The notes below the pieces were generated by a model. That model worked only from the letters and a program-made list of their open reading frames with translations, ran no database searches and was not told the origin of the DNA. 64,000 bases of DNA from Microvirga sp. (GTDB taxonomy: Bacteria > Pseudomonadota > Alphaproteobacteria > Rhizobiales > Beijerinckiaceae), in NCBI RefSeq assembly GCF_014699075.1, contig NZ_JACXAB010000023.1:1-64000 (forward strand). Reading direction: 5' to 3'. Shown here one piece after another: positions 45,544 through 55,428 of the stretch (positions are counted from its first letter, which is position 1; every line of letters starts with the position of its first letter). Made by a program: the position numbers and the translations under genes.

Positions 45544-47136
45544 ATGAAAGATCTAGCACTCACCCGTCGCACGCTGCTGGCAGGAGCTTCCGCCACATCG
45601 CTGCTTTCCCTGCTGCCCGGACCCGCGCTGGCCGCAGGGGGAGCCGGGGTCTTGAATGTCATCGCGTTCCCGGAGCCGCCGACGCTCTTCATTGGTCTCG
45701 ACCAGAACGGCTCAACCCAGACGGTGGCAGGCAAGATCTACGAGAGCCTCCTGACCTACGATTTCGACTTCACTCCGCGGCCGAGCCTCGCCAAATCGTG
45801 GGAGATCTCGCCCGATGGCCGGACCTACACGTTCAAGTTGCAGGAGAATGCCAAGTGGCATGACGGAAAGCCCTTCACGGCGGACGATGTGGTCTTCACG
45901 ACCAAGGAATTCCTGATGGAGGTTCACCCTCGCGCTCGCGTGATCTTCGAGAACTGCGAGACCATCGAGGCTCTCGATCCTCACACCGTTCGGTTCGCCC
46001 TCAAAAAGCCGTTCGCTCCGTTCCTGATGGCGTTTGAAATGTCGACGGCGCCGATGATTCCGGCCCACCTCTACAAGGGGACGAACTATCGAACCAATCC
46101 GAACAACGCGAAGCCGATTGGAACGGGTCCCTTCAAGCTCGCCGAATGGCAGAAGGGCTCCTTCATCCGCCTCGTCCGCAACCCGGACTATCATGGCGAG
46201 GGCGAGCCGCACCTCGATGAGATGTACTTCCATATCCTGCCGGATGCGGGCTCCCGCGCTCTTGCTCTGGAACAGGGACGCGTGCAGCAGACCCAGTTCC
46301 AGGATCTAGAGCCTTTCGACGTGCAGCGCCTGGCCAGCTTGCCGAACATCCAGCTGATCACGAAGGGTTATGAATTCTATGCACCGGTCGCGCGTATCGA
46401 GTTCAACACACGGGTCAAGCCGTTCGACGACAAGCGCTTCCGCCAAGCCGTCAACTATGCTCTGGACCGCAAGGCCATTCTGGACACGATCTTCTTCTCG
46501 CAGGGGCGCGTCGCAACCGGCCCCTTGAACAGCAAGACGCGTTTCTATGATGCCGATGTAACGCGCTACGCCTTTGACCTGGAGAAAGCCAAGGCCCTGC
46601 TCGACGACATGGGGCTGAAGCCGGGCGCCAACGGCGTGCGCACGCAGGTAAAGTTCCTGCGCTTGCCCTGGGGCGAGTCCTGGGCCCGGTTCGCGGAATA
46701 TGTGAAGCAGTCGCTGGCCAAGGTCGGGATCGCTGTCGAGATCGAGTCGGCCGATCCTGCAGGTTGGACCTCGCGCTATGCGAACTGGGACTTCCAGATG
46801 ACGTCGAACTATCCTTACCAGTTCGGCGACCCGGCGCTGGGCGTCGCTCGTTTCTTTGTGTCCAGCAACATCCGCAAGGGCGTCGCCTACAGCAACAACA
46901 CGGGCTACACGAACCCTCGCGTCGACGAGCTTTTCGCCGCGGGCGCCTCTGCTCTGTCGGATGCGGAGCGCCAGAAGGCCTACAGCGAGGTCCAAAAGAT
47001 CCTGACTGATGAGGTCCCGATGGCATGGCTCGTGGAGGTCGACTTCCCGACCCTGATCGACAAGCGCTTCACGGATACCGTTGTTTCTGCGATCGGCGTG
47101 AACGAGACTTACCGGCGGGCGCGCAAGGTGGGCTAG
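45544..47136 (+). CDS. ABC transporter substrate-binding protein (family 5), second importer
   Basis: 530 residues, start 45544 behind AAAGAGGGA. The signal is of twin-arginine type (LTRRTLLAGASATSLLSLLP). SBP_bac_5 motifs RPSLAKSWEISPDGRTYTFK, NAKWHDGKPFTADDVVF, PIGTGPFKLAEWQKGSFIRL and RFRQAVNYALDRKAIL. Here the receptor gene follows the permease/ATPase genes, opposite to the first importer. A 28-bp perfect palindrome follows the stop codon. Confidence 0.92.
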   Translation: MKDLALTRRTLLAGASATSLLSLLPGPALAAGGAGVLNVIAFPEPPTLFIGLDQNGSTQTVAGKIYESLLTYDFDFTPRPSLAKSWEISPDGRTYTFKLQENAKWHDGKPFTADDVVFTTKEFLMEVHPRARVIFENCETIEALDPHTVRFALKKPFAPFLMAFEMSTAPMIPAHLYKGTNYRTNPNNAKPIGTGPFKLAEWQKGSFIRLVRNPDYHGEGEPHLDEMYFHILPDAGSRALALEQGRVQQTQFQDLEPFDVQRLASLPNIQLITKGYEFYAPVARIEFNTRVKPFDDKRFRQAVNYALDRKAILDTIFFSQGRVATGPLNSKTRFYDADVTRYAFDLEKAKALLDDMGLKPGANGVRTQVKFLRLPWGESWARFAEYVKQSLAKVGIAVEIESADPAGWTSRYANWDFQMTSNYPYQFGDPALGVARFFVSSNIRKGVAYSNNTGYTNPRVDELFAAGASALSDAERQKAYSEVQKILTDEVPMAWLVEVDFPTLIDKRFTDTVVSAIGVNETYRRARKVG

Positions 47137-47143
47137 TGCCTGA

Positions 47144-47171
47144 TGGCGACGCCCGGGCCCGGGCGTCGCCA
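47144..47171. terminator. 28-bp perfect palindrome after the binding-protein gene
   Basis: Left arm TGGCGACGCCCGGG (47144-47157) and right arm CCCGGGCGTCGCCA (47158-47171) are exact complements with no spacer, 8 bp after the stop codon. As RNA it forms a very stable hairpin. No T-tract, so it is more likely a 3'-end stabiliser or attenuator before the SDR genes. Confidence 0.55.
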
Positions 47172-47276
47172 CTCCAACGGCCGTCACCGGCTTGAGAACA
47201 AGCGAGCTGCGCCTCGCTCTTGCAAAGCGCAGGCCTGAGCGGTCGCGTGTCTTCCCCGCCGCCACAGGAATCGAAA

Positions 47277-48053
47277 ATGACGCAATTTTTCGCGGATCAG
47301 CCATTTGCCGGCCTCACGGCGGTCGTCACGGGGGGAGCGTCTGGGATCGGCTTCGCCACGACGCAGGTGCTGGCCCGGGGGGGCGCCCGCCTTGTCGTGC
47401 TCGACCGCGATGCCGGTCGCCTCCAAGCCACCTGCCACAGCCTGGAGCGGGCCGAGAGCGTCGCTTGGGGTCGTGTCTGTGACATCAGCAGCGAGCAAGA
47501 CGTTTCGGCCGCCTTTGACGCTATCGCGGCGGGCGGTGGCCTTGATATCCTGGTCAACAGTGCGGGCATAATCGGGCATGTAGGCCCGCTGGAGGACTGC
47601 TCCGCCGACGATTTCGATCGCATTACAGCAATCAATGTCAAAGGAACCTTTCTCTGCTGCCGCGCGGCAGTGGCGATCATGGAGCGCGCGGGGCGGGGCT
47701 CCATCGTCAACGTCGCATCAACCGCGGGTCTGGTCGGCTCCCGTCGCCTAGGGGCCTACGCCATGTCGAAGGCTGCCGTTGCCTCCATGACGCGCTCCCT
47801 GGCCTTGAGCACAGCCGGCAAAGGCATCCGCGTGAACGCGGTTTGCCCAGGCTCCATCGACGGCGACATGCTTGAGAGCACATTCACGGATCAGGATCGG
47901 GAGGCGCAACGCCAGACGATGGCGGCGCTCCATCCGCTTGGACGGCTCGGCACGGCAGAAGAGGTGGCCATGGCCATTGCATTTCTGGCTTCGTCTGCGG
48001 CCGGCTACATCACCGGCGTTGCGCTGCCTGTCGACGGGGGGAGGCTGGCATGA
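47277..48053 (+). CDS. SDR family NAD(P)-dependent oxidoreductase 1
   Basis: 258 residues, start 47277 behind CACAGGAA. Cofactor motif TGGASGIG (18-25), NSAG (94-97), catalytic Ser148, Tyr161 and Lys165 (YAMSK), C-terminal GYITGVALPVDGG. Classical SDR of the alcohol/ketone type. Overlaps the next SDR by ATGA, so the two are translationally coupled. Confidence 0.92.
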   Translation: MTQFFADQPFAGLTAVVTGGASGIGFATTQVLARGGARLVVLDRDAGRLQATCHSLERAESVAWGRVCDISSEQDVSAAFDAIAAGGGLDILVNSAGIIGHVGPLEDCSADDFDRITAINVKGTFLCCRAAVAIMERAGRGSIVNVASTAGLVGSRRLGAYAMSKAAVASMTRSLALSTAGKGIRVNAVCPGSIDGDMLESTFTDQDREAQRQTMAALHPLGRLGTAEEVAMAIAFLASSAAGYITGVALPVDGGRLA

Positions 48054-48814
48054 CAGGGCGGGTCGCTATCGTCACGGGCGCGGCCCGCGGCATCGGGGCG
48101 GCGATCGCACGGCGCTTCCTGCGGGACGGGTGCCGGGTCCTCATGGTCGACCAGCAGGACCGGCCGGAGCCGGGGACGACAGCGGATTTCCGGGAACCGC
48201 AAGCTGCCTATCTGAGCTGCGACCTCGCTCATCCCGAGGCCGCCGATCATGCCATCCATGAGGCTCTGGAGCGCTTTGGCCAATTGGATATTCTGGTCAA
48301 CAACGCAGGTGTCGGCGGCGCGCGCAGTGTTGCCGTGACAGACGACGCCAGCTGGCAGCGCATCCTGGACGTCAACCTCGGTGCGGCCTTCCGGCTGTCT
48401 CGCGCCTCGCTGAGCCACATGTTGCCCCGAAAGTCGGGTGTCATCCTCCACATCAGCTCGATCTACGGCATCGTCGGCTATAGCGGTACCGCGGCCTATG
48501 CTGCCTCGAAAGCGGCGCTGATCGGCCTGACGCACCAGATGGCAGCCGATTACGGGCCGCAGGGGATCCGCGTGAACGCGATCGCGCCCGGGCTGATCGA
48601 GACGCAAATGACCCGATCCCGACTGGAGGATCCCGTCTACCGCAATCTCATGCTGGGCGGAACGCCCTTGGGGCGTCCCGGTCAGCCGGACGACATCGCG
48701 GGAGCGGCAGCATTCCTCTGCTCGGAGGACGCCTCCTTCATCACGGGAGAGGTGCTGAGGGTGGATGGAGGCTGGAGCGCGACGAGAATTTCGGCAAACG
48801 TCGGACAGATCTGA
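48050..48814 (+). CDS. SDR family NAD(P)-dependent oxidoreductase 2
   Basis: 254 residues. TGAARGIG (9-16), Asp34 after the second strand (favouring NAD), NNAG (84-87), catalytic Ser137, Tyr150 and Lys154. The C-terminus SFITGEVLRVDGGWSA is classical. The coupled pair of SDRs may oxidise two steps or two stereoisomers of one substrate. Confidence 0.92.
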   Translation: MTGRVAIVTGAARGIGAAIARRFLRDGCRVLMVDQQDRPEPGTTADFREPQAAYLSCDLAHPEAADHAIHEALERFGQLDILVNNAGVGGARSVAVTDDASWQRILDVNLGAAFRLSRASLSHMLPRKSGVILHISSIYGIVGYSGTAAYAASKAALIGLTHQMAADYGPQGIRVNAIAPGLIETQMTRSRLEDPVYRNLMLGGTPLGRPGQPDDIAGAAAFLCSEDASFITGEVLRVDGGWSATRISANVGQI

Positions 48815-48877
48815 CCCGGAACAACGCTGGTGCCTGCGCGCCTTCCTGCCGCGCGGATGCTCCCCCTGGAGTCCGGC

Positions 48878-49591
48878 TTAGGTCCTAGGCGAACGAGCGC
48901 GCTCGTTCGCCATCTGGAGAGCTGCGACGCGCACGGCGCGATCATCTGCCCAGGAATAGAGGCGGAAGCCCATAAACATCTCCTCGTCAGCAACCGGCGG
49001 AACCAACCCCGAGAGGAGGATGTCCGGATGGGCATTCGCAGGGGGGCGCGTATTCCACTCGCCGATCAGCGCCCAGGAGGGGCGGGGCGACTGCCCCGTC
49101 GGAGCGTCCTTCGCTCTGTGGATCAGCCTGATCTGCGTTATTCCGAGGTCGAGCAGTCGGGCTTCCCCCTCACGAGCAAGCCAGTCGGCTACCCGTTCTC
49201 CACTCTCCCCATCCCCGGAGAACCGCCAGACCGTCAGCCAATCGGCGTTGAGCGGGCGCGACGCGGTTGCTGCGGCAGCGCTCGACCAACCGTGGTGCGT
49301 GTACACCGTCCGCACGTTTCGAGCCGACGTCAGGAACTCCGGGCGATAGGAATCCTGGGCAGCAATCCCGCGGTAGCGGTTGAAGCTCTCACGCTCGAAG
49401 ATATCCCAACTCGGGCCCTGGTAGACATCCACGATCGGAAGACCGCCGGCCACAGCCCTATAGGATGCGCAGGTCGTAAAGCCCGCCTCGTAAAGATGAG
49501 CGGCGTGAACGCCCGCATACCACTCCATGAACTCCTTGAGACCGTGGTCGGGCATCTCGACTTCGACAATGTAAAAGATCGGTTCGGTCAT
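48878..49591 (-). CDS. Unknown protein, duplicated dimeric alpha/beta-barrel-like (paralogue A)
   Basis: 237 residues, start 49591 behind GGAGACTTCGAG. The N-terminal half (FYIVEVEMPDHGLKEFMEWY, AGVHAAHLYEAGFTTCASYR, VDVYQGPSWDIFE) resembles DUF4286/EthD-like ferredoxin folds; the C-terminal half (WLTVWRFSGDGESGERVADW, LLDLGITQIRLIHRAKDAPT) repeats the pattern. A clear paralogue lies at 61076-61768. Conserved His-Leu-Tyr-Glu and W-D-I-F-E blocks may form an active site. It is the distal gene of the minus-strand operon with the SnoaL-like and TPP-enzyme genes. No function known to me. Confidence 0.75.
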   Translation of the reverse strand: MTEPIFYIVEVEMPDHGLKEFMEWYAGVHAAHLYEAGFTTCASYRAVAGGLPIVDVYQGPSWDIFERESFNRYRGIAAQDSYRPEFLTSARNVRTVYTHHGWSSAAAATASRPLNADWLTVWRFSGDGESGERVADWLAREGEARLLDLGITQIRLIHRAKDAPTGQSPRPSWALIGEWNTRPPANAHPDILLSGLVPPVADEEMFMGFRLYSWADDRAVRVAALQMANERARSPRT

Positions 49592-49686
49592 CTCGAAGTC
49601 TCCTGATTGGGACAGCGCTGCGACGGCGCAGCGACCGGGTCTCCTCCGATCTCCCGCGCCATGGCTTGAAGAGACAGGCGGCTCCG

Positions 49687-50229
49687 TCAGGTGCGCGATG
49701 GACTGGTCTTCGTGGATTGCTGCAGCGAAAACGGCATATTGCGGACGTCCGACCATGGCACGTCGAACCGCGTCATGAACTTGAGCGTGAACTTCATGCG
49801 GCTCATGCGCCAGCCTTCCGGCGTCCGGACATACTCGTCGTCCTCCACCGCTGCCATAAACACCGGAACCTCACCTTCGGTGAGCGTCGATGTCTGCCAG
49901 AGCATCCACGTCGCCTGCGCATAGTCCCCGTCAACCTCGATGATCGGGTTGACGAAATAGTGCATCGCGAAGGTCCAGCCTCCCTTGCGGACGTAGCGGT
50001 AGATTGCCTCCCGCCCGTGATGAACGCCGAAATGTGCGCCGCCGTCCCACACCGCATCCTCCGTGAACAGCGAGGCCTGCCGGCGCGCCAGTTCCTCAAG
50101 TTCCGCCTCGGGCTTTCTCTCGTGGGAATCGGTATATTTGTCGTCCGCGTATTTCGAATAGAGAGCTTTCAGCCTTCTGATGTCTTCGATGTCCTCAAGA
50201 CGCTGAATGCGCCGCTCCAGGTCGTTCAC
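49687..50229 (-). CDS. SnoaL/NTF2-like domain protein
   Basis: 180 residues with a GTG start at 50229 behind AAAGGAG. NDLERRIQRLEDIEDIRRLKALYSKYADD is the first helix of SnoaL_4-type proteins (polyketide cyclase/dehydratase-like cone fold); LFTEDAVWDGGAHFGVHHGR and AMHYFVNPIIEVDGDYAQATW complete the fold. Members act as dehydratases, isomerases or hydroxylase partners in aromatic and steroid catabolism. Confidence 0.85.
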   Translation of the reverse strand: MNDLERRIQRLEDIEDIRRLKALYSKYADDKYTDSHERKPEAELEELARRQASLFTEDAVWDGGAHFGVHHGREAIYRYVRKGGWTFAMHYFVNPIIEVDGDYAQATWMLWQTSTLTEGEVPVFMAAVEDDEYVRTPEGWRMSRMKFTLKFMTRFDVPWSDVRNMPFSLQQSTKTSPSRT

Positions 50230-50382
50230 GGAAAGACTCCTTTGGTGGTCAGTAAGAGTGGGAAATGAGCGCCACCGCAAGTGCCGTCAGAAGAGGAGTT
50301 CGGGATGTAGCATCCCTTGAAACGACAAGCGGCGGACATGAAACGTGGCGGCCGCCTGTGGGGCCGATGGTGTCGAGGTGCC

Positions 50383-51936
50383 TCATATGACGGCTTCAAT
50401 GAGAAATGGGCCGTGGCGAGAGAGCGCGCTTTCGAAGAGCCTCAGGAAATCTTCGACTGTCTCGGCGCGTCCCGCCTCAACCCCCGTGCCATTCGCCAGC
50501 GACACCCAATCGAGGGACGGATCGTCGATGTTCAGCATGCGCTGTGCATTGCGCCCGAAGTTCTGCACGCCGACATTGCGCATCTCGCCTTGCAGGATTG
50601 CGTAGGACCGATTGGCAAAGACAATCGTCACGATGTCGAGATTCTCACGGGCCTGGGTCCATAGTCCTTGCACGGTATACATGCCGCTCCCGTCCGCCTG
50701 AAGGCCGATCACCTTGCGATCAGGGCAGGCCACGGCGGCACCGACCGCGAGCGGAATGCCGATGCCGATGGCTCCACCGGTGAGCTGTATATAGTCATGT
50801 GGGGCTGAGTGCCGGGAAGATTGAAAGAAGCGACGGCCCGATGTGACCGCCTCATCGCAGATGATGGCGTTCTCCGGCATCAGGGCGGCGACGGCGATCG
50901 AAATGGCATCCGCCGTCAGGCGTCCTGAGCGGGGGTGATCGAGCCGGGTCCCGCGTTGCACCACGGGTGCCGGGGTCCCGGGTGTCACGCCGACCTCGTC
51001 GGCGAGCCAAGCGAGCGCGTGCCTGGCGTTGTCGCCGGGGCGCGCCAACTCGATGATGTCGCAATCATCCCGAACGAGGCGCCCGGGCTTTCCAGGATAA
51101 GCGAAGAACGCCACCGGGACTTGCGCGCCGATCAGGATGAGGCAGTCGATGTCTCGCAGTGCTTCCAGGGCCTCGTCGACGGGATACGGGACCTTCTCGA
51201 TGGCAACCCGGCCGAGGCCCCGTTCGATGCGTCCATTGGACATCGGAGCGAGGAGGCGCACGCCGGCGGTGTCGGCAATGCGACCTGCGATCTCCAGGGC
51301 CTCGGCGCGCAGGGCGTGGCCTGTCATCAGCAGGGCGGTGCGACGGCCCGAGCGGATTGCGGCGGCGGCGGCGCGGGTCGCGTCTGCCGCGACCGGTGCC
51401 GGAGCGGGCGCCTCGGTGCGCTCGATGGCCGACGGCGTAATCTCGCCCCAGGCGGCGTCCGCCGGGAGGATCAGCGTCGCGACGCCGGGGAGCGACATAG
51501 CCGCCCGGTAGGCTGCCGCCGTGGCCGGGCCGACATCGTCCGGGCTGGCGGCGCGTCCGACCCAGTGCGACATGGGGCGGGCTAGGCTCTCGATGTCGCT
51601 GGTCAAGGGCGCGTCATGCTGCAGGTGATAGCTTGCATGGTCGCCCACGATGTTGATCATCGGCGTGCGGGCGCGCCGCGCATTGTGGAGATTGGCGAGG
51701 CCATTCGCGAGGCCTGGACCGAGATGGAGAAGGGTCGCCGCCGGCTTGTCGGCCATGCGGGCATAGCCGTCAGCGGCGGCGGTGACGACGCCTTCAAAGA
51801 GCCCAAGCACACAACGCATCTGGGGCTTGCGGTCGAGGGCCGCCACAAAGTGCATCTCGGATGTGCCTGGATTGGCGAAGCACACCTCAACATCATGGGC
51901 CAGCAGTACGTCACACAGGCGGTCGGCACCGTTCAT
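50383..51936 (-). CDS. TPP-dependent enzyme of acetolactate synthase/benzoylformate decarboxylase family
   Basis: 517 residues, start 51936 (MNGADRLCDVLLAHDVEVCF). Catalytic Glu48 in LGLFEGVVTAAADGYARM, LLHLGPGLANGLANLHNARR, a central domain (ALLMTGHALRAEALEIAGRI) and the C-terminal TPP/Mg motif LQADGSGMYTVQGLWTQARE with FANRSYAIL. It probably decarboxylates or cleaves a 2-oxo acid or diketone, giving an aldehyde that the nearby aldehyde dehydrogenase could oxidise. The FAD/quinone-binding tail of POX enzymes is absent. Confidence 0.9.
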   Translation of the reverse strand: MNGADRLCDVLLAHDVEVCFANPGTSEMHFVAALDRKPQMRCVLGLFEGVVTAAADGYARMADKPAATLLHLGPGLANGLANLHNARRARTPMINIVGDHASYHLQHDAPLTSDIESLARPMSHWVGRAASPDDVGPATAAAYRAAMSLPGVATLILPADAAWGEITPSAIERTEAPAPAPVAADATRAAAAAIRSGRRTALLMTGHALRAEALEIAGRIADTAGVRLLAPMSNGRIERGLGRVAIEKVPYPVDEALEALRDIDCLILIGAQVPVAFFAYPGKPGRLVRDDCDIIELARPGDNARHALAWLADEVGVTPGTPAPVVQRGTRLDHPRSGRLTADAISIAVAALMPENAIICDEAVTSGRRFFQSSRHSAPHDYIQLTGGAIGIGIPLAVGAAVACPDRKVIGLQADGSGMYTVQGLWTQARENLDIVTIVFANRSYAILQGEMRNVGVQNFGRNAQRMLNIDDPSLDWVSLANGTGVEAGRAETVEDFLRLFESALSRHGPFLIEAVI

Positions 51937-52090
51937 CTTATTCTCACTTGCCTCAATGTTGGTGTTGGCGAACGCTGCTCCAGCCGGACCGGGAGCGAGC
52001 GAGGGGAGGCGCACTCCGGTGCGGCGCTAGCGCTCCGCACCGCTTGAGATGCGCGCCGCCTGCTGTTCAGGGGCAGGCCCGGTTCACCCC

Positions 52091-53737
52091 TCACGCGGCA
52101 GCGTTCGCGAATTGCCCCAACCGGTCGAAAACGATCTCTCCACCGAGAATGGTCATGTCGCAACGGGCCTGCGTCTCTACGACCTCCGGCTCGACGGCGA
52201 AGATGTCGTGGGACAGGATTGCGATGTCGGCTGCCTGTCCGGGCACTAGGCGTCCCACTTGGCCCTCCGCAAATTGCGTGAAGGCTCCACAATAGGTGTA
52301 GGCGTGGACGGCCTCTTCCATCGTCAGGCGCTCCCGCTCTCCAATCACGGTGCCTCTCTTTGACTTGCGGGTGACCATCGTGAACAGGTTCTTGAAGGGG
52401 TCGGTCGCGGAGACCGGTGCGTCCGAGCTGGCAGCTGGGTGCAAGCCTGCGTCCAGCCATCGCCTCATCGGGTAGCTCGCTTCGGCGCGGTCCTGGCCGA
52501 GGTTGTGGATGTAGAGGTCGCCGAACTCGTAGATGAAGATCGGCTGGGGCACAGGGTCGATGCCGGCCGCCGCCATCCGGGCGAGTTGATCATCGCTCAG
52601 GAAGCCGCAATGCTCGATCCGATGGCGGCGTCCCTGGATCGGCTTCTCCGCCGAAGCGGCCTTCTCCATGCCAGACAGAACCTGCTCGATCGCGGCATCG
52701 CCAATGGCATGGATCGCAAGCTGATAGCCAAGGTCGTGGTAACGGGCTAGGAGCCTGTGCATTTCCTCCTCCGAGAAGCAGAAAAGGCCCCGGTTGTCCG
52801 ATTCTCCGGCACTGTAAGGCTCGCTCATCGCCGCAGTGAGGCCGCCGGCGCTGCCATCGGCAAAGACCTTCATCGCGCCATAGCGCAGCCGGCCGACCTC
52901 CCGACCGAAGCGATGGCCGGCCGCATGGGCGACATCCGCGATCCCGTCCGGATTGCCATAGATGCAGACCCACGTGCGTACCGGAAGGCGGTTTGATCGG
53001 GCAGCCTCCTCATAAGCCTCGATTTCATCCATCCCGGCCGCCATGCCCACGGCGGCATCCATCACGCTGGTGAAGCCCTGCGCGAGCATGTACTGGCCTG
53101 CGTGCTCGATGGCCGTGACGAGTTCGGCCTTCGAGGGCTTCGGCATCGCGGCGACGACTAGGCGCATGGCCGATTCCGCCAACAGGCCGGTGAGCCTGTT
53201 GTCCCGCCTCTCGATCAACCCTCCGTCCGGGTTCGGGGTGTTGTGCCCGATCCCTGCCGCCCGCATCGCCTGCGCGTTGACGACGGCGATATGGCCACAG
53301 GTCCGTTTGATGTAGATGGGATTGTCCGGTGCGATCCGGTCGAGCTCGTCCGCTGTGGGATGCCGACGCTCCGCAAGCTCGTTGTGGTCATAGCCTGCAC
53401 CGACCACCCACTGGCCCGGATTCTTGGTCTTCACATCGTCGGCAATGCGCCGCAGAAGCTCGTCGATGCTCCGCACGCCCTGTTCGGCCCGGAGGTTCAC
53501 CTCCTTCATGCCAAGACCCAGCAGCAACAGGTGCATGTGAGCGTCGTTCAGGCCAGGGATGGCGACGCGGCCGTCGAGGTCAATCAAGCGCGTGCCGTCA
53601 CCGCGAAGGGACATGACCTCGTCGGCAGGGCCCGCAGCCAGCACGCGATCACCGCCAATTGCGAGCGCATCCACGAATCCTTCCGCCAGTCCCGAAAAGA
53701 TGCGGCCTCCGGAAATGATGATGTCGGCTTGCTGCAT
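52091..53737 (-). CDS. YtcJ-like metal-dependent amidohydrolase
   Basis: 548 residues. PGLNDAHMH (His67, His69), GHIAVVNAQAM, the long TIM barrel with MKVFADGSAGGLTAAMSEPY, LAIHAIGDAAIEQVL (His), RRHRIEHCGFL (His) and AASSDAPVSATDPF (Asp) are the amidohydrolase_3 pattern. YtcJ-type enzymes hydrolyse amides, formamides and carbamates of various compounds. The N-terminus IIISGGRIF is the usual beta-sandwich; no signal peptide. Confidence 0.9.
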   Translation of the reverse strand: MQQADIIISGGRIFSGLAEGFVDALAIGGDRVLAAGPADEVMSLRGDGTRLIDLDGRVAIPGLNDAHMHLLLLGLGMKEVNLRAEQGVRSIDELLRRIADDVKTKNPGQWVVGAGYDHNELAERRHPTADELDRIAPDNPIYIKRTCGHIAVVNAQAMRAAGIGHNTPNPDGGLIERRDNRLTGLLAESAMRLVVAAMPKPSKAELVTAIEHAGQYMLAQGFTSVMDAAVGMAAGMDEIEAYEEAARSNRLPVRTWVCIYGNPDGIADVAHAAGHRFGREVGRLRYGAMKVFADGSAGGLTAAMSEPYSAGESDNRGLFCFSEEEMHRLLARYHDLGYQLAIHAIGDAAIEQVLSGMEKAASAEKPIQGRRHRIEHCGFLSDDQLARMAAAGIDPVPQPIFIYEFGDLYIHNLGQDRAEASYPMRRWLDAGLHPAASSDAPVSATDPFKNLFTMVTRKSKRGTVIGERERLTMEEAVHAYTYCGAFTQFAEGQVGRLVPGQAADIAILSHDIFAVEPEVVETQARCDMTILGGEIVFDRLGQFANAAA

Positions 53738-53894
53738 GTCCTGCTCCCTTCGACACCGCTCGCGGGGTCTGTGCCTTTTGTGCCTTGTTGTCGTGACTTG
53801 GAGGACGACGCGCCGTCATCCGACCGGCGCATCGTCCTGGGGAAGACGCGGCCGCCGCTTTACGAAGCGGGCCGCTTGTTCAGAGCCGTCGCAC

Positions 53895-55337
53895 TCAGGA
53901 TGCCTTCTGCGCGGGGTTGTAGCCGAACATGGACTTGACTTCGAGATAGTCTTCGAAGCCGTAGCGGCCCCACTCGCGCCCGTTGCCCGACTGCTTGTAG
54001 CCGCCGAACGGGGCGGCGAGGTCGCCGCCCGCGCCGTTGAGGTGAACCATGCCCGCGCGAATGTCGCGCGCGATGCGGCGTGCCCGTTCCGGGTCTCCCG
54101 AGGTCACGTAGCTCGACAGGCCATAGATGGTGTCGTTGGCGATCGCGAGGGCCTCGTCCTCGGATTCGTAGGGCAGGATCGACAGCACGGGCCCGAAGAT
54201 CTCCTCGCGCGCGATGGTCATGTCGTTCGTCACGTCGGCGAAGACGGTGGGGCGGACATAGTAGCCGCGGTTCAGCCCCTCCGGCCGCCCCGGGCCGCCC
54301 GTGACAAGGGTTGCACCTTCCCTAATGCCCGCCGCGATAAGATCCTGGATGCGGTTGAACTGGACCTCGCTCACCACGGGGCCGATAGTGGTCTCGGGTG
54401 AACGCGGGTCGCCGACGGCGGTTGTTTCCGCAATGCGCCGGGCGATGGCCGCCACCTCTTGCTGGCGGTTCCGCGGGACGAGGAGGCGGGTCGGGGCGTT
54501 GCAGGATTGGCCGCTGTTGAGAAAGCAGCCGCGAGCGCCATGGGTGATCGCCGCCTCGAAATCGGCATCGTCGAGAATGATGTTGGGCGACTTCCCGCCG
54601 AGTTCCTGGTGCACGCGCTTAACAGTGTCGGCAGCCGCCTTGGCTACCTGAATGCCGGCCCGGGTCGAGCCGGTGAACGACACCATGTCGATGCCGGGAT
54701 GGCTGGAGATGGCATGACCCACCGTCGGACCGTCGCCGTTGACCAGGTTGTAAACGCCAGCCGGGACGCCGGCCTCGTGCAGGATCTCGGTGAACACGAT
54801 CGCCGAGATCGGCGCAACCTCGCTAGGTTTCAGCACCATGGTGCAGCCCGTACCCAGGGCTGGCACAACCTTGCAGGAGATCTGGTTCAGCGGCCAGTTC
54901 CAGGGCGTGATCAGGCCGCAGACCCCGATGGGCTCGCGCACCACCAGGGTGGTGTTGATGAGTTCCTCGAACTCCATCGTCTTCAGGGCCGCGATGCCCT
55001 GCTGGATGTGCCCCAGCCCAGCCCCGGCTTGCGCCTGCTTGGCAAGAGATGTCGGGGCGCCCATTTCCTGTGAGATTGCCAGCGCAATGTCATCGTAGCG
55101 CTTCTTGTAGACACTGAGGATGGATTCGAGGAGGTCGATCCGCTCCTTGCGGCTGGTGCGGGAATAGCTCGAGAAGGCTCGCTTGGCGGCGGAGACCGCG
55201 TCGTGCACGTCAGCCTCGGTGCCCAAGGCAATGCGGGCGAAGCTTTCCTCCGTCGCTGGATTGATGACATCCAGGGTCCGCCGCCCCTCCGGCTGAACCC
55301 ATTGCCCGTCGATGTAAAAGGAGAGATGTTCGTCCAT
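53895..55337 (-). CDS. Aldehyde dehydrogenase family protein
   Basis: 480 residues, start 55337 (MDEHLSFYIDGQWVQPEGRR). ITPWNWPLNQ and VLKPSEVAP form the NAD site, FTGSTRAG the glycine turn, Glu245 in HQELGGKSPN and Cys279 in NSGQSCNAPTR the catalytic pair; EEIFGPVL and PFGGYKQSGNGREWG close the fold. Oxidises an aldehyde to the acid. 158 bp upstream of the amidohydrolase gene in the same orientation. Confidence 0.93.
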   Translation of the reverse strand: MDEHLSFYIDGQWVQPEGRRTLDVINPATEESFARIALGTEADVHDAVSAAKRAFSSYSRTSRKERIDLLESILSVYKKRYDDIALAISQEMGAPTSLAKQAQAGAGLGHIQQGIAALKTMEFEELINTTLVVREPIGVCGLITPWNWPLNQISCKVVPALGTGCTMVLKPSEVAPISAIVFTEILHEAGVPAGVYNLVNGDGPTVGHAISSHPGIDMVSFTGSTRAGIQVAKAAADTVKRVHQELGGKSPNIILDDADFEAAITHGARGCFLNSGQSCNAPTRLLVPRNRQQEVAAIARRIAETTAVGDPRSPETTIGPVVSEVQFNRIQDLIAAGIREGATLVTGGPGRPEGLNRGYYVRPTVFADVTNDMTIAREEIFGPVLSILPYESEDEALAIANDTIYGLSSYVTSGDPERARRIARDIRAGMVHLNGAGGDLAAPFGGYKQSGNGREWGRYGFEDYLEVKSMFGYNPAQKAS

Positions 55338-55428
55338 CGTTTCGCACTGTCCTCTTAATGCCCGTGGTGTCGACAGTCCCATCTTTGCTCGAAATTCTAT
55401 CCACGTCCAACGGAAAAGACAGAGACCG